Shown: positions 1 to 13,390 of the stretch, piece by piece
Numbering within the stretch: position 1 is the first letter of the stretch
Layout: every line of letters begins with the position of its first letter
NCBI GenBank assembly: GCA_016617855.1
Contig: JAECUM010004305.1
Location: 62,001-126,000 of the forward strand
From: Megalonaias nervosa
Taxonomy: Eukaryota; Mollusca; Bivalvia; Unionida; Unionidae
Length of the DNA stretch: 64,000 nucleotides
Reading direction: 5' to 3'
Made by a program: the position numbers and the translations under genes
Notes under the pieces: model-generated
Told to the model about the DNA's origin: nothing
Databases searched by the model: none
Seen by the model: the letters and a program-made list of their open reading frames with translations, nothing else

Positions 1-1560
1 AGGTTTATAGCTGATAGCTATTTATATAGAAGCGATTGACTGATCTGCATAACCTTGAAAATTTAGAATCTATCCATTTTACAATGTTCTCCATTAATTT
101 AGCATGCACATCAAATGTTAAGTGAATGAAGAAAGAACAATTCAACTGTACTGGTAACTGCCAAGACATTTGTGTGGCATAGATGATTGTGCAAGTTCAT
201 CCTGAGTCGATATGTATTGTAAGTTTGTGTCAAAGGAGATTAGGACATACTTGTGTTATTTCACTTATAAAATGTTTATGAAATATATACATTCAGTGAG
301 CACATTTTCCTTTACAGATAACAATCAATCATTTAGTTCAAGTCTCAGAGGAGGCTGTTGTTTATTCAAAACTGTATTTGCCTTTTGCGTGTGAAAATAA
401 TTCAAACTTTTGCCAGAGCTCACCAAACATTATCACCTACTGTAATTTCAGATAATATTCAGTCTTTTAGGGGACACAGTTTGTGACATTTTAATTAAAA
501 AGAGGGAGTAGTTTATGCAGAAATCTGTTTGCCTTTGTATGTGAAAATGATTCAAGAGCACAATAGAGCATACAAAATGGAATTAATTTTTTATTTTCAA
601 AATTAATATTTTCCTGAAAAAGTTTGCAACATTATATATTAAAACTATGAGAAGTTAAAGGCTATATTTGCTGATTCAATGACTATGTTTTCAATATCTC
701 TATGTTTTCTCTTCAATAAGAAGATTAAATAGTCTTTATTACTTTTTACACCTCTCAAAGTTTAGAACTTCACATATCTAAGAGTATTCTCCATACACCA
801 TTTAATTACTGATGTTTGTACTCTTCTCTCTACACTAGGGTTATTAGGCATCAAGTCAATTAGCCATTAATAATAAAGTTTGTCACGATGTTTAGGAGGA
901 CTCTGTATCATCATCATTATATATTTCTTATCTCTATCTATCTCTTGTTTTAAATGCCTGAAAACTGTAAGCAAGCCCAGACTTTCTATCCTCGTGTTTT
1001 GAAGTATCCGGATACAATACTGATGGAGGGGGAAAAAAGATTATCAGAACTGTGGAACCTTTTCGACAAGGTGATGATATCAGAACTGAAGCAGCCTACT
1101 CAGTTTGAGTCGACTGAGCTGCCTTTGTCGCAAAACTGCAATACAGATGAAATAAGAAATAAATTGGCATACGAACCTTACCTTCAATAAATGACTACAA
1201 TGATATCTAAAATTATATTAACAACAATGGAGGATTTTACACCCGTGCTTATTTATATTAAAATCTTTGAAACGAGTTAAGTAATTAAATATTCGCAAGA
1301 GATTGAAACTATTTGATATACATGTGTTTAATAAATTTCATCTGAAATAATCTCAAATGCAAGATTATATGCATCACGTAACAAAAATACCAATATTATT
1401 CAATATGAGCCGCAAAAACAGTATAAAGAACTGACTGGAAATTACATTTGGATACCTTGGTTATTACGCCTTCGTCTTATATGTCGTCATGGCATTGTTA
1501 TGTCACTGAGTGTTATTAAACATTTGTAATATTGCAAAATATGATTTGGGTACATAAATT
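1..1560. other. No recognisable gene
   Basis: AT-rich sequence without domains I recognise. The longest open frame is a 78-codon + strand ORF at 954-1190 whose protein (starting MPENCKQAQTF) has a normal-looking composition but no motif and no splice context I can support. Probably intergenic or intronic DNA of the carbonic anhydrase locus. Confidence 0.5.
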
Positions 1561-1567
1561 TAAATAG

Positions 1568-1725
1568 AAACCGCTGTTGCTCAGTGGTTAGCGTCTTAAT
1601 TTGCACAAGGGTGCTGGTTCGAGTTGGTGTGTCCTTTGGCAAGGCGCTTTACTAAAATTACCTGGGCACTAAATATCCTACATGTGTCCCAGTGCTATAA
1701 AACACTAACCAAACCAATATATATC
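1568..1725 (+). repeat. tRNA-derived SINE-like element
   Basis: An A-box-like stretch (TTGCTCAGTGGTTAGCG) is followed about 35 bases later by a B-box-like stretch (CTGGTTCGAG). A non-tRNA tail rich in GTGTCC and GGCAAGGCGCTTTA words comes next. That is the build of a tRNA-derived short interspersed element, not a working tRNA, because no acceptor stem closes. The tail may run to about 1725. No clear target duplication was identified. Confidence 0.55.
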
Positions 1726-1759
1726 TAAACATCAGAGTCGCCATGTGATAAATTAATAT

Positions 1760-3290
1760 ATTTAGAACAGACTATACACATACATTAAACAGCAAAGATA
1801 TTTATATAAACATCTTAATTATTAATTTCAATTCCAAAGGCTTTCTTTAATATGCCAAGATGTGACATCATGGTGTCAAAAATGACGAAACAGATCACAT
1901 GTCCAAATTTACACCTTGACGTGACGCGCTTTTGTTATTTTAGACATTTCTAATTACAGTTTAGTGTAAATGCCATTATAGAGGACGATGATATACCATA
2001 GTATTCAACTGTTGTGGACGATCAGGGTAGAATTTCCTGAGACATAATGATAATAGTTGTTTATAAAATATTACCTGTCTCGAAAGAAGACGAAACATCA
2101 TTTTAATCACTTTCTATTTGATTGCAAGCATAGATTGTTTCTATTTCCATATGTGGGCAGAAAATAGCTAGAGACTGAACATTTAGTCTGTCTTTGATTC
2201 AAGTGTCCTTTTCGACTTCGCATTCGACATAATCTAATGTCCGTTATATAAAAATTATAATAATAAATTCAATCGCCTCCGCCACCCATTATACGGGTTG
2301 TCCATATTAATGGAATTATGTATCATCTTTTGAATTTATAATATAATTTCAATTTAAGTCCTGTGAGACTAGGACAGTTATATTTCAAATTCTTGAATTC
2401 AATGGTTAGCACTATAGTAAAAGCATGTATACTCTTCATTGTTGTGAATCTCATTCATTCATGACAAGGTCGATATTAGGTGAAATCAACAACAAAGCAG
2501 GTCAAGAAAGACATGTGAGTATGAATGTAAGTTACGTAAATAAGTATGTGATTCATAGTACACTTCCTTGTAGAAAGCTATCACTCGCGCTCTAACATTT
2601 GATGCATTTGATTGCTTCAGTTAGAACTGAATGCCAGAGCAGGACTGTTTTTGTTTACGACTGTTTGAGTTATGTTGAAATAATAACATTTCATTGTTTG
2701 ACAAATTCTAGTGAATAAGAGTTGTTTATTTGAAACACAAATTGATTCTATATAATGACCATATGCGCTACATATTTTATTCTTTCAGTTATACACAGCG
2801 TTAGTAAGAGTCAGAAAGGAATTTGTGATTACATATTGTTGGATATATCAGAGTTGATAATCCGTAATTTAAACAGTCAGTAGTTTCAGGACTATGTATC
2901 AAATTGAAATTAATTAATTTTAGCGAATCAGATTTTGGATTTTCACAATGGAATTTGCATTGCATAATTATACCAGTAGTATGTAGACTGTAACTTGTTT
3001 AGTTTATGAGTACTATAGTGAACTTCTGGTAGGATACATGGGTGGATATAGGGTAGTTCCAGGTATTCAACAGAACCCCATTTCCAGTAAAAGTATTACA
3101 CTTAGCGATAAAATAAAAAGAGAAATGTGGCCATTATGAACACCCCAAACCACCCCAGTTTTAAAATCGAGCTTTTTCAGAAAAAAAAATCACAAATGAT
3201 ATCCTGATGCAAAAATAATGACTCTTGAACGCAAAGTAGGACATGTCTAACAGCACTATTTACAGTCATGCTATTTTTTTTCCAAAATTA
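1760..3290. other. Non-coding AT-rich DNA
   Basis: Stops are dense in all six frames. No repeat array, RNA gene or splice-bounded exon was recognised. Confidence 0.5.
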
Positions 3291-3294
3291 TCAA

Positions 3295-4022
3295 CTGAAA
3301 TGGATCAATAATGAGTTAAACTGAAGGGGATGAACAGTAAGTTGTACTGAAGTGGGTAAATAATAAGTTGGAATCATGTGAGTGAATGATAAGTGGGACT
3401 GAAGAGGGTGAATAATATATTGGACTGAAGGGGGTGAATAATAAGTTGGACTGAGAGATGAATAATAAGTTGGATTGATGGGTGTGAATAATAAGTGGGA
3501 CTAAAGGGGTAAATAATAAATTGGACTGAATGGAGTGAATAATAAGTTGGACTGAATGGTTGAATAATAGTGGGACTGATGGGTGAATAATAAGTTAGAC
3601 TGAAGGAGGTGAAAAATACATGGGACTGAGTGGAGTAAATAATAAGTGGGACTGAAGGGAGTGAATAATAAGTTGGACTGAAGGGAGTGAATAATAAGTT
3701 GGACTGAAAGAGGTGAATAATAAGTGGGACTGAAGGGGGTCAATAATAAGTGGGACTGAAGGGGTCAAGAACAAGTTGGACTGAAGGGGGTCAATAATAA
3801 GTGGCACTGATTGGAGTGAATAATAAGTGGGACTGATGCGAATGAATAATAAGTGGGACTAAAGGGGGTGAATGATAAGTTGGACTGAAAGGGATGAATA
3901 ATAAATGGGACTGAAGGGGATCAGTAATAAGTGGGACTGATAGGAGTGAATAATAAGTTGGACTGAAATGGTTGAATAATAAGTGGGACTGAAGGGGGTC
4001 AGTAACAAATTCAGTCGGAGTC
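3295..4022 (+). repeat. Minisatellite, unit about 25 bp
   Basis: Roughly 28 imperfect head-to-tail copies of a unit like GTGAATAATAAGTTGGACTGAAGGG. Copies vary at a few positions (AAGTGGGACTGA versus AAGTTGGACTGA, GTGAATAAT versus GTCAATAAT). On the minus strand the array happens to be open and translates as repeated SPTYYSLPSV-like peptides. The drifting frame and tandem DNA show that this is repeat, not a gene. Confidence 0.9.
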
Positions 4023-4079
4023 AGGCACTTGAATGTCATATGTTGCACATCAGTTTAACAATGGAAAGAGAGAAATATG

Positions 4080-4830
4080 TATCATTCTTGAAATGAATGC
4101 ATACAAATACAAATAAGTAAAACAAAATTCAGATAGAAGATGAGAGATAAATTGAATTATACAAAATTTGCATGAAAAAAAAAACAAACTGTGTAGATAA
4201 TAATAAAATGTATATTCGAATTAATTCAGTCTAATATTGGCAGAATTGTATTTCAGCTTTAGCTTCCTTCAGCATGATGTTTCTCCATTTTTACCCAATA
4301 ATCAAATTAGTTGGAAAATATAAGCTCTTTTACATTATGTCATGTAATAATGGAAATCAAACTCAATCAAAGTCTGATCAAAGCTAGAACCCAAATCTGG
4401 TCTGAATCCAAGAAATCTTGGTGGCGTTATGCTGCAGTGAACACTGTGAAGAGACAATTAAGTGGCATAACTCATGTAAACAATATTATGGATAGCATTA
4501 AACTGACTTTATTCACAGTTTCATCAAATTAAAGGCACATGCCAAATTTGATGGCAATCAAACAAGCCTTGATAAAGCTATTATGTGGAAACTAAAGTCA
4601 GTGGCTTGAAATCAAATTTATACAAGGTCTTATAAATATGGAGCTGCACACCAAGTTTGATTGAAATCCAGCAATCACTGTTAACGTTACAAGTTAAGAG
4701 GACAGGCTGTAATTCCTCTAAATGAAGACACAGAAGGGGCTCTCATCAATTTAAAGTCGAACTCCACATTTCATTAAGAAGAAACAATTCCCATTAATAT
4801 TACCAAAACTTTAAGTATATACAGGTGGAC
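4080..4830. other. Non-coding, weakly repetitive
   Basis: There is no gene here. Phrases such as CCAAGTTTGATTGAAATCC and CCAAATTTGATGGCAATCAA recur loosely at 4540-4680, suggesting an old degenerate tandem repeat. A 73-codon ORF at 4311-4532 crosses it and looks accidental. Confidence 0.4.
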
Positions 4831-5780
4831 AGCCAGATGAATGGTTACTACTAAGCCCTGCTGCGAACAGGGAAATATACAAATAATAACCTAACAAAAT
4901 TCAACCTGTTCAATTATCAAAATAAACTTGTGAAGGCAGAAATACAAAGTATATTTTGATAGACAATGTGTTAAGTAGTTATGAGCTATGAAATTCACCC
5001 TTAAAAGACATGTTCCAACTCCTATTAGAACCCATTGATTACACCAGTCATTGGCTATGCTGTACAAGAACCCATTGATTACACCAGTCATTGGCTATTC
5101 TGTACAAGTGTGCTATGAGATGTCTAGATTGATTCTCTGATTCTGAAGTCTATTTATCATATCAAAACATCTCAAACAAGGGAGTTAGAATGTGCCATCT
5201 GCAGCATTTATGTATGTATAAGCATGTTGAGGTAGATAATGAGGTACTTTACAACAACAAAAGAAGAATGTACTTGTCTTTTAGATATTCCAATCATAAT
5301 GGCTAAATTACTTTTGGGTCCTGCTGACATCCTCGAGCAGGGCTTTAATAAAAATAATAATCTAACAATACTCAACCTTTTTTAATTATCAAAATATACT
5401 TATGTAGGGATAAGTACAAAGTATATTTTGATAAACTATGTGTTAAGTGGTTTTGAGCAGCGACAACTATCTTTATGATAACATGAAAGAAAATCATTTA
5501 CCTCTTTTAACAAGTTATTATAATCACAGCTGAACTCATTTATCACTCTTATCATCGGGAGGTTGCACTAGTGTGTTATGGGATCTCTAGACTGGTCGCT
5601 GTTTCTGAAGCCTTTTCCTCATAGCAAAAATATGAGATAAAAGGGAGCCAGGAGAGCATACCATCCACAGTAGTTTGTATATATGAGTATGATGAGGTAG
5701 ATAATCAGTTACTTGACAACAACAAAAGAATGTGTACCTGTCGTTCAGATATTCCAATTGTACTTTCAAAGACAGTCCAA
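4830..5780. repeat. Old tandem duplication (~450 bp unit) including an exon end
   Basis: Two diverged copies lie side by side, about 4850-5300 and 5335-5780. Matching landmarks are CAAAGTATATTTTGATA (4947 and 5419), GTGTTAAGTGGTT/GTGTTAAGTAGTT, GAGGTAGATAAT.AG and ACAACAACAAAAGAA (5251 and 5716). The right-hand copy ends inside the carbonic anhydrase exon 5738-5910. The left-hand copy therefore carries a ghost of that exon end and its GT donor near 5270-5300, reading IGISKRQ where the real exon reads IGISERQ. Confidence 0.75.
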
Positions 5781-5910
5781 ATGACAACTTCAAGGCAGTT
5801 GGGTGTGGTCAAACTTCCGCTGTAACGGTGATAGGTCTGAGGACCATGAAGATCTGGGAGAATAGACTTTAGACTGAAGTTGGAACTCAGGGACACCAAA
5901 TTACTGCTGT
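5738..5910 (-). CDS. Alpha carbonic anhydrase, exon with active-site threonine region
   Basis: This internal exon encodes about 57 residues of an alpha-class carbonic anhydrase (zinc enzyme, reversible CO2 hydration). The segment YHRYSGSLTTPNC followed by VVIWTVFE and ISERQ matches the conserved family stretch carrying the active-site Thr pair (usual LTTPPC, here LTTPNC) and the core V-W-T-V strand. The acceptor is TTTTTATAG before 5910 and the donor is CAG|GTACAC after 5738. It starts in phase 1, completing the split Asn codon of the exon at 6308-6374, and ends in phase 0. The C-terminal exon with the Arg-Pro motif was not found downstream. A decayed copy of this exon end sits at about 5270-5300. 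Confidence 0.88.
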
Positions 5911-6307
5911 CTATAAAAACAAAGAGCACATCATGTGATCACTAGCTCATAGACCTATTAAATGAATAAAAAATCTAAATTAAGAATATAGACCAATTCC
6001 ATATATATCAGTAAAATATTATATAAAAGATGAGTATGAGGTAATGTAACCTTCATACTTATTTAAATCAGCATTTGCCTTTGGCGTTGGAAAATAACTC
6101 ATTTAGTATGAAAAAAGTATACATCTGTATCCGATGACTACATTAGTAAAGTTCTAATCTTATTGAGAAACTGACTTTAAATGGGCAAAAAAGAAAGAAA
6201 ACCTGCATCATTGACATAGACATAGCATCATGGACTTGAAGCCCTTTAGCATTACATAGACAAGGTTTCGGACCCTTGAGCAGTTTGTGACAAAGTATTA
6301 TACTTAC

Positions 6308-6374
6308 TTGCATAACGGACATTGTCAAGTTGAGACAGGATTGGTGCAAGGTCCTCATTATCGCTAGATGTGAC
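6308..6374 (-). CDS. Alpha carbonic anhydrase, short internal exon
   Basis: A 67-bp exon encoding 22 residues that begin VTSSDNEDLAPIL and end DNVRYA plus one base. In alpha carbonic anhydrases this position holds a short helix (N-x-x-L-x-P-I-x-x-x-L) just before the SFSLxSLLP segment, which is exactly what the next exon at 5738-5910 encodes. The acceptor is TATGTACAG and the donor is A|GTAAGTA, a strong consensus. Joined phases (0 in, 1 out) agree with the downstream exon. The preceding exon (third zinc His and the AVLG segment) was not located between 6.4 and 31.8 kb, so at least one exon is missing from this list. Confidence 0.82.
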
Positions 6375-7469
6375 CTGTACATAAATGGTAAAACAAAAAT
6401 GACAAGATAAGAAGGAATGGAACAAAGTAGCTCTTAATTCAAAATTGAATGATATAACTGTACTTTAATATATACAGTATATTCAATTTCCTTAAAATAG
6501 CAAATACAACTGACTACAACACTAGTATATCAATCAGGGTATCGTTTCTATTTCTAATTCTGTGACAAGGAATTTTGGACAGCGAAAATATTGATAGAAA
6601 TACTAAAAAAAAAAGTTCCAGAAGACTGTAGACAAAGACAATTTCCACTGTCACAGTGAATCAGTAACGAGGATATTACACGAGAATTTATGGACTTATT
6701 TGGATTTATCAGATTCACATAAAGTGATTTGTTAACATGTTGAAATATCAAAAATATTAAACTGCACACACTGTAGGTAAGGGGTAAAAACTATGTGATA
6801 ACTCCATATCTGATGCCACTCTTGGTTTCTTTCACCATTGTAAAATATATTGCTATCAACAATCTTCATAATACTGATACATGTCACCAGAGAATTTAAG
6901 TTAACATTTGAAACATTACTGGAGGACTTATTATATGGATTTCCATTTGAAAAGCATTTTTCTGCTGTTGTGTCAAGTATTATCATCAGCAGCACAACAT
7001 GCAGGGGACAAAAGTACTATCAGGTCTAATCATTTTACCTAGAGTTAAGCTGGCCTCATTTGACACTGAAACTATAGATTGTTGCTAACTTTGGTAAGAA
7101 CATAATGTGTATTAGTATTTTTAGTAATATTTAGAAAAAGAGAATGGAAACTATGCTAAAAGGCATGGAGGGAGTTCAATTCATCCATGCCAAAAATGCA
7201 GTGATGTGGATAAATCTCGACTAAGCCTTAATATGTTACAATTGTGGCCTTTCGTCGAGTTCAGTACATTGTTTAATTGAGCTATGAAATATGATATATG
7301 CAGAGGCGAAGTGGGAGCCAATATTTATATTTGATAGCTAAGTACTTGCATACTATGATATAAAAATATCTCTGCGTGACCACAAGACGTTGTTTTTGTA
7401 GAACTGAAATTACTGTGAGGAAACCTTTTACGAAAAATGTTATTCGTAAACTCTTAGCAATGCTCTGTT

Positions 7470-8757
7470 CCATGGCCAGAAAGAAAGAGAGAGAGAAGAG
7501 AAAAGAGAGGAATTCAGTCTCTCTTAAAGAAGGTGTCACTCATGACTGTGTAGATACGGCTACATTCTTTTGGGGCGCTTGGCAATGCGGAGGTACGGGA
7601 TCGACTGTAAGAAGATAGACGGAGTCTCTAATTCTGGGACTAACGAACTTTATTGATATAGATACATATATAATGTTACATTCTTGAGATACAACTTATA
7701 AACCTTTATATTGAAAAATACATAAAATACATATTGAATACTTTTCCTTCGATTTTACCAACTTCGTACGTTTGTGTAATTTCTGCATTTTAGAATATAA
7801 TACAAATAATTAGATATCACTTGAATTCAAAGAGCATAAAATTCAATAGTTGCGATTAATGCAACAATCATTTTTGCTAAATGTAAATTAAAATACTGAT
7901 TTGAGATAGATTACTAAACCTTATTCTTTATCACTTAAAGAATATTTTATTCCCAAACTAAATCTCAGACATGAGGTTGGTAGCGAATTCATCTTTTCAT
8001 CATAATAATTATCACAAATACCAATGAACATAAATTCTTAAAATCAATTAAATATTCCATTACATTATAATATTAAAATAAAAAGAGAACTCACTACGAA
8101 AGTTACCACAGAAATCTTTAACTTTTAAAGGTACTTATTCATTAAGAAATTTACGAACACAAACGATTCTTACCTGTAAGAGATAGACAAGTCTCTCTGA
8201 TTCTGGGACTAACGAACTGAAGATACACGCAGCTTTGGCGCTATTTATGCTGCCTCAAGGTACCCTGGCCATATTTGGTAAAGAAGTTGGTACCAAGTGT
8301 ATCATGCAAGCAGTGCGTGTACCGTCCCAAATCAGAATGAGGCCCCAGTCTATCCTGATGGAATCGAACGTGTTCATTGCGTCATAATCCGCCTAATCAG
8401 CATTTTATTCGTCTCAGGAAAACGATTGAACCCTAATTTACTAAGTCAGAAAGAACGTTAAGAATTTTTACCACTGAATGTTGTTTCTGCTGAGTTAGCA
8501 TACGCATGTATAATACGAGAGAGAATATTTGTACTTGTTTGTAAAGGAAGCAATCTTTATCAAAATAGAATATAGTTATAGGAGGCAAAATAGAATATAG
8601 TTATAGAAGGCAAATAAACTTAATTTCTATATTTTTTGTGGAAATTCTTTCCAATATAATTTAATGAAAAATTAATCCAATGAAAAATTAGTTTTAATAC
8701 AATTTTAGAGAGGATTTCAATGTTATTATTTTTACTCAAAAATTCTATCCTAATAAT
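7470..8757 (+). repeat. Long direct repeat, copy 1
   Basis: From the GA-rich stretch and TGTAGATACGGCTACATTC through AATTCTATCCTAATAA this matches copy 2 at 11080-12062 at high identity over about 950 bp. Copy 1 has an extra stretch of about 315 bp (8250-8568) absent from copy 2. Within each copy the words TCTGGGACTAACGAACT, preceded by GATAGAC, occur near both ends (7631 and 8202; 11243 and 11826). This suggests the core is itself a mobile element with short terminal direct repeats. No protein is encoded. Confidence 0.85.
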
Positions 8758-8769
8758 ACCTTCCGGGTC

Positions 8770-11075
8770 ATTTGAGCCGAGTCCTCGAGGCTCGATAAAG
8801 AGAAAAATTACATTCATACAAAGAAGGTAAAAATATTAAAGATCAAAAATACAATGCATTGTTAAAGGAGTTGAAAAATTTCAAAAAACACAATGAAGAA
8901 TCATTGTGGTACATTCTGTGAAGTTCAAATAAAAAAACACAATGAGAAAAACACTGTATAATATTCAGTGAAATACAAAATACAATAAAAAGAACACTGC
9001 AAAATTTTTATTAATATTCCAAAAAAATACCATGAAAAGTACACTTCACAATATTCAACAAAATTCAAAAATACAATGAAAATAGTCGTTCACGACATTA
9101 GAAAAAATTGAGAGAATTTGCAATAGCCAAAAGGTTGTAAAATATTCAAGAAAATTCTACACAATCTACTCTATGACTAGTCCTGTTAGACAATTATAGA
9201 AAGTTAACATCAGCATGCAGTTCTTGTTTTCTTTATTTTTCCTTTCATATGTTAATTTGCTATTTTTTTGTTATTTTTATTTTTTGTGCAACATCAGCAG
9301 AACATATTTATTGATGACTACGGTTATTATTTTGCTTCAACGAGTGTGGTGAAAAAGAACTCTCATTGTTCTGGATAGTACTAGTAAGCCGATATTGTGT
9401 TTATCTTCTTATTGCATACATAATATCAATAAAGAAATATCAGAAACATTGAAATAAAAATGTTTGCGAAAAGAATGGAGTAAGAATTTGGAATTAATTA
9501 AGTGTAAAGAAAGTGAAAATTTTAGTGTTGTGTTAGTACTACTCTAATAACCATAACGTCTGTTCACTTGCAATCAAACCTTGACCTGTGTGTGTATTAC
9601 ATAGAAATTACATTTAATCTAACCTAAGAGTAATACGTGAAAGTATTAAATCGTAAAATTGATTCGATATGCTCTAGTGCATCATTAAAATCGTAAAACT
9701 GAGCGTGTATTACTGACATTACCTGTGACGTGTGAAAGAGAATATATCGCCGTTATCGTTTCAAACAAATCTGACTCAGAAGCTGATTGTATGCAGGGCA
9801 ATAGCTGCTCAAAAACTCGGTGTCGAGCAATCGCTCCGTCACTTGACTATATAATCATTTCAGAATACATATATATGTATATAATGAACAACACGACAAC
9901 ATCGATTGATGTTGCGAAACCAGAGAAGGAAGCACCTCTTCTGACTGGTTTGAAGGCATTAGAGCCATTTCTATGGTGTTATCGCCGAGACACATTCATA
10001 TGATTTCATATGAAAACGTGAGAAGAAAACCTCAATAACATTATCGAACACCACTGGACTACAAAATAAACAACAACTGCATCAATATGTTTGAGACGGC
10101 TAGGCGGAAATTACAAATCTCTCTAAGAAAGGTAAATACGGTACGACTTGTTATATGTGTTCGTAGCGAAACATATATATGTGGTTTCAAATTTCAGTGC
10201 GAACAGGTTTGATGTAAATGCTTAGTGTATGGAATGCAAGTTAAAGTAGGTAGGTTCATTCACACTCTCTGTAGTAGAAACCTTAGCAACTGTGACGTAT
10301 ATTACTGCAGTAGGTAAAAAAAAAGTTATTGTTACCGCATGAAAAATTAAATATAGCATAAATAAGATTAGTTTTTGGAAATAGTTTGAAATTAACGCAC
10401 TAACTTTGCAATTTGTATTTCAAAAAAGCAAAATAAGATATAGCAAAAACATACCTTTGTGAGAATTACCACAATCCAGAAAAATTCTTCCTATGAAACG
10501 AATTAGATATAAAATAGTAAACAATACACCTATTGTCTGTAATACTGAAAAAGTTCAAAATGTAAAAGTTAAAGTCACTTTCACTGGAAAGAAAACTGTC
10601 AACGCGGCTGTCGTTGAATTGGGGCCTGTGGGAGATGTTGCTCTTGGACCCATGGAAATCTCTTGTTTATGGCACGGATAGATGTATTTCAGCCTGGGTT
10701 GTAGATAGCTCGAATTCGGGGCTGGACTAGGTACTGTATGCATTCGGGATGTCGTAATTTCAGGTGTTACTGCAAGAAGAATTCTCACCGGCGATGTATG
10801 CATTTTATGCTGAAAATCCTCTCAGTTGTCATTGCGTTCATTCCCTTGTGATGTTCATAGTGCTGATGTTTCAGAACAGACCCTTCTTGTGGGCGAAAAG
10901 TACGAAAATCACAGAAGAGTTGTCCAGTCGTTGCTGAGTGACACCTTTCGTCTTGATATTCGTCCGTCATTCTTTTATTTGTTCTCCAACCAATTGTTAT
11001 GAAAAGTTTGTTTATCATATCATAACCTTCTTCTCATTCCCTGTTATGGAAAGGAAATACTAGAATCTTTAAGAG
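8770..11075. other. Spacer between the two direct repeats; no gene recognised
   Basis: From 8830 to 9200 the sequence repeats loosely (CAATGAAAA..ACACTG..ATATTCA units of about 55 bp), an old minisatellite. The remainder holds ORFs of 62-92 codons with no domains. If the two flanking repeats were LTRs, this 2.3-kb interior would be expected to encode gag or pol; it does not. Confidence 0.45.
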
Positions 11076-11079
11076 ATGT

Positions 11080-12062
11080 CTTTGCCCATGATTAGAGAGA
11101 GAGAGAAAGAGAAGAAAGTTCGGCTGTCTTAAAGATAAGTAGGTGTCACGCATGATGGTGTAGATATGGCTACATTCTTTTGGGGCGCTTGGCAATGCGG
11201 AGGTACGGGATCGACTGTAAGAAGATAGACGGAGTCTCTAATTCTGGGACTAACGAACTTTATTGATATAGATAGATATATAAAGCTACATTCTAGAGAT
11301 ACAACTTATAAAACCTTAATATTGAAAAATACATACAATACATATTGAATACTTTTCCTTCGATCTTACCAACTTCATACGCTTGTGTAATTTCTGTATT
11401 TTAGAATATAATACAAATAATTAGATATCGATTGAAGTTAAAGAGGATAAAATTCAATAGTTGTGATTAATGCACCAATCATTTTAAAGAAATACATTTT
11501 ACCAAATTTAATTTAGAATACCGATTTAAAATGGATTACTAAACATTGTTCTTTATTACCTAAAGAATATTTTATTCCCAAACTAAATCTCAGACACGAG
11601 ATTGCTAGCGAATTCATCTTTTCACCAGAATAATTATCACAAATACCAATGAATATAAATTCTTAAAAACAATTAAATATTCCATTACATTATAATATTA
11701 AAATAAAAAGAGAACTCACTACGAAAGTTACCACAGAAATCTTTAACTTTTAAAGGTACTTATTCATTAAGAAATTTACGAACACAAACGATTCTTACCT
11801 GTAAGAGATAGACAAGTCTCTCTGATTCTGGGACTAACGAACTGAAGATACACGCAGCTTCGGCGCTATTTATGAATATAGTTATAGGAGGCAAAATAGA
11901 ATATAGTTATAGAAGGCAAATAAAGTTAATTTCCATATTTTTTTGTGGAAATTCTTTCCAATGTAATTTAATGAAAAATTAATCCAATGAAAAATTAGTT
12001 TTAATACAATTTTAGAGAGAATTTCAATGTTATTATATTTACTCAAAAATTCTATCCTAATA
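11080..12062 (+). repeat. Long direct repeat, copy 2
   Basis: Second copy of the repeat at 7470-8757, in the same orientation and 3.6 kb further on. It lacks the roughly 315-bp segment 8250-8568 of copy 1: the sequence passes directly from CGGCGCTATTTATG to AATATAGTTATAGGAGGC. Confidence 0.85.
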
Positions 12063-12064
12063 AA

Positions 12065-13390
12065 CCGATATATTGTATTACTGTTGTGTACATGTGACCT
12101 GTTTAACTAATCAGAATTCAGAATACTTTTCTCATTTTTAAAAAGATACTAATTAGTATTATTGTTAAATAATAAGTCATGTTATATTTCCCTTCTAGTT
12201 TAGAAACTGTTTTAATTCATACGTAAATTAATATATTAAAAAAATGAGTCGAACCTCGAAGAAAAATCCTAGCACAGCTAGGGCATCTGTTTGATTTGAA
12301 GCTACAGCATTGGCTATCGACCCGAGAGATGTCTTGTAGTGAACGATGTGCAGCTGAAATAAAGAAGATACTGGAAGTCATGAAATGTCTGTGCGTATGC
12401 CTCGCTATGCAGGGTAGACGAGCTCTATGATGTAGTCTGACTTAGGTATCTTTGTATGGCTGTCAGAGATGGGTGGGTAACAAAGTTCCTGAAAAAACTG
12501 GACTATACTTTGTCCGCATTCATAAATCATATTAACTTAAAGATTTACTCATTGAAAAAGTTCCTCCATACCATGGATTAGTAATGTCAGCTTTAACATT
12601 TATTCGCATTGTTGGAGTACCAGAGCAAAGGTGCAAGTCAGCACACACCTCCTCTTTATATGCAGATATTATTCTGTGGCTCTCAATCAACTGCTAACCA
12701 GTGCAAAATCAGATTGTATTCAAGTGATTTGTCTTTATAATTTAAATTGGAGCCAAAAGCAACACGCGTGCTCAAACTCACTACTCAAATATAGCTTTCC
12801 ATGAAGCCTAAGCAAATACAAAACACGTGAGAAAAACAAATGATATCATTGTATCCATTGCTTCAATAAAAAGAATCAACTTAATATTGTAATAAACGTA
12901 CGGTATATGCTATTTGTATTTACGTCTCAGTTTATAACTTTCTTAGAGTTGTTTTCTTGTCTGATTTAGGGGAATGGGTGTTGCGAAAATATTTCTCAGA
13001 CCGAGCAATTAGTAAATTACTAGGTGCAAGAGTCATAATGAACCGTATTCACAAGACTACAGAATAAAATGGAGTAATTTTATAAAATGGCCCTGTCGAG
13101 TTTCTCTCTATAATGATTTCTTGGAATACTTTCACGCGCAAATGTCTAGTTATTATAAATAGGAATAATGCTGTATATTAGAGGTTTTGGGTCTGTTTTA
13201 GAAATACCGATCAGCAGTTTAGAATTACATACTGATAAACCATATCAATCTGAAGCAAGAAAAATACGCAAGTGAAAAATTAGAGACTCGTGAATATGCG
13301 GTCCTTAGTGTGATTATATGACATTTATTTCCTTATTAACATGCTTAAGAATCCCTTAATTGACAATGATTATTGTCTGAAGGTCCTTCA
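12065..13390. other. Non-coding AT-rich DNA
   Basis: No open frame of note, repeat array or RNA gene was recognised. Confidence 0.45.

Noticed and set aside
3501..4048. Three overlapping minus-strand ORFs of 70-85 codons
   Set aside because: They are translations of the 25-bp minisatellite; unit length, not selection, keeps the frame open.
7470..12062. LTR retrotransposon with the two direct repeats as LTRs
   Set aside because: The 2.3-kb interior has no gag or pol, no primer-binding site was recognised, and the repeats lack clear TG...CA ends.
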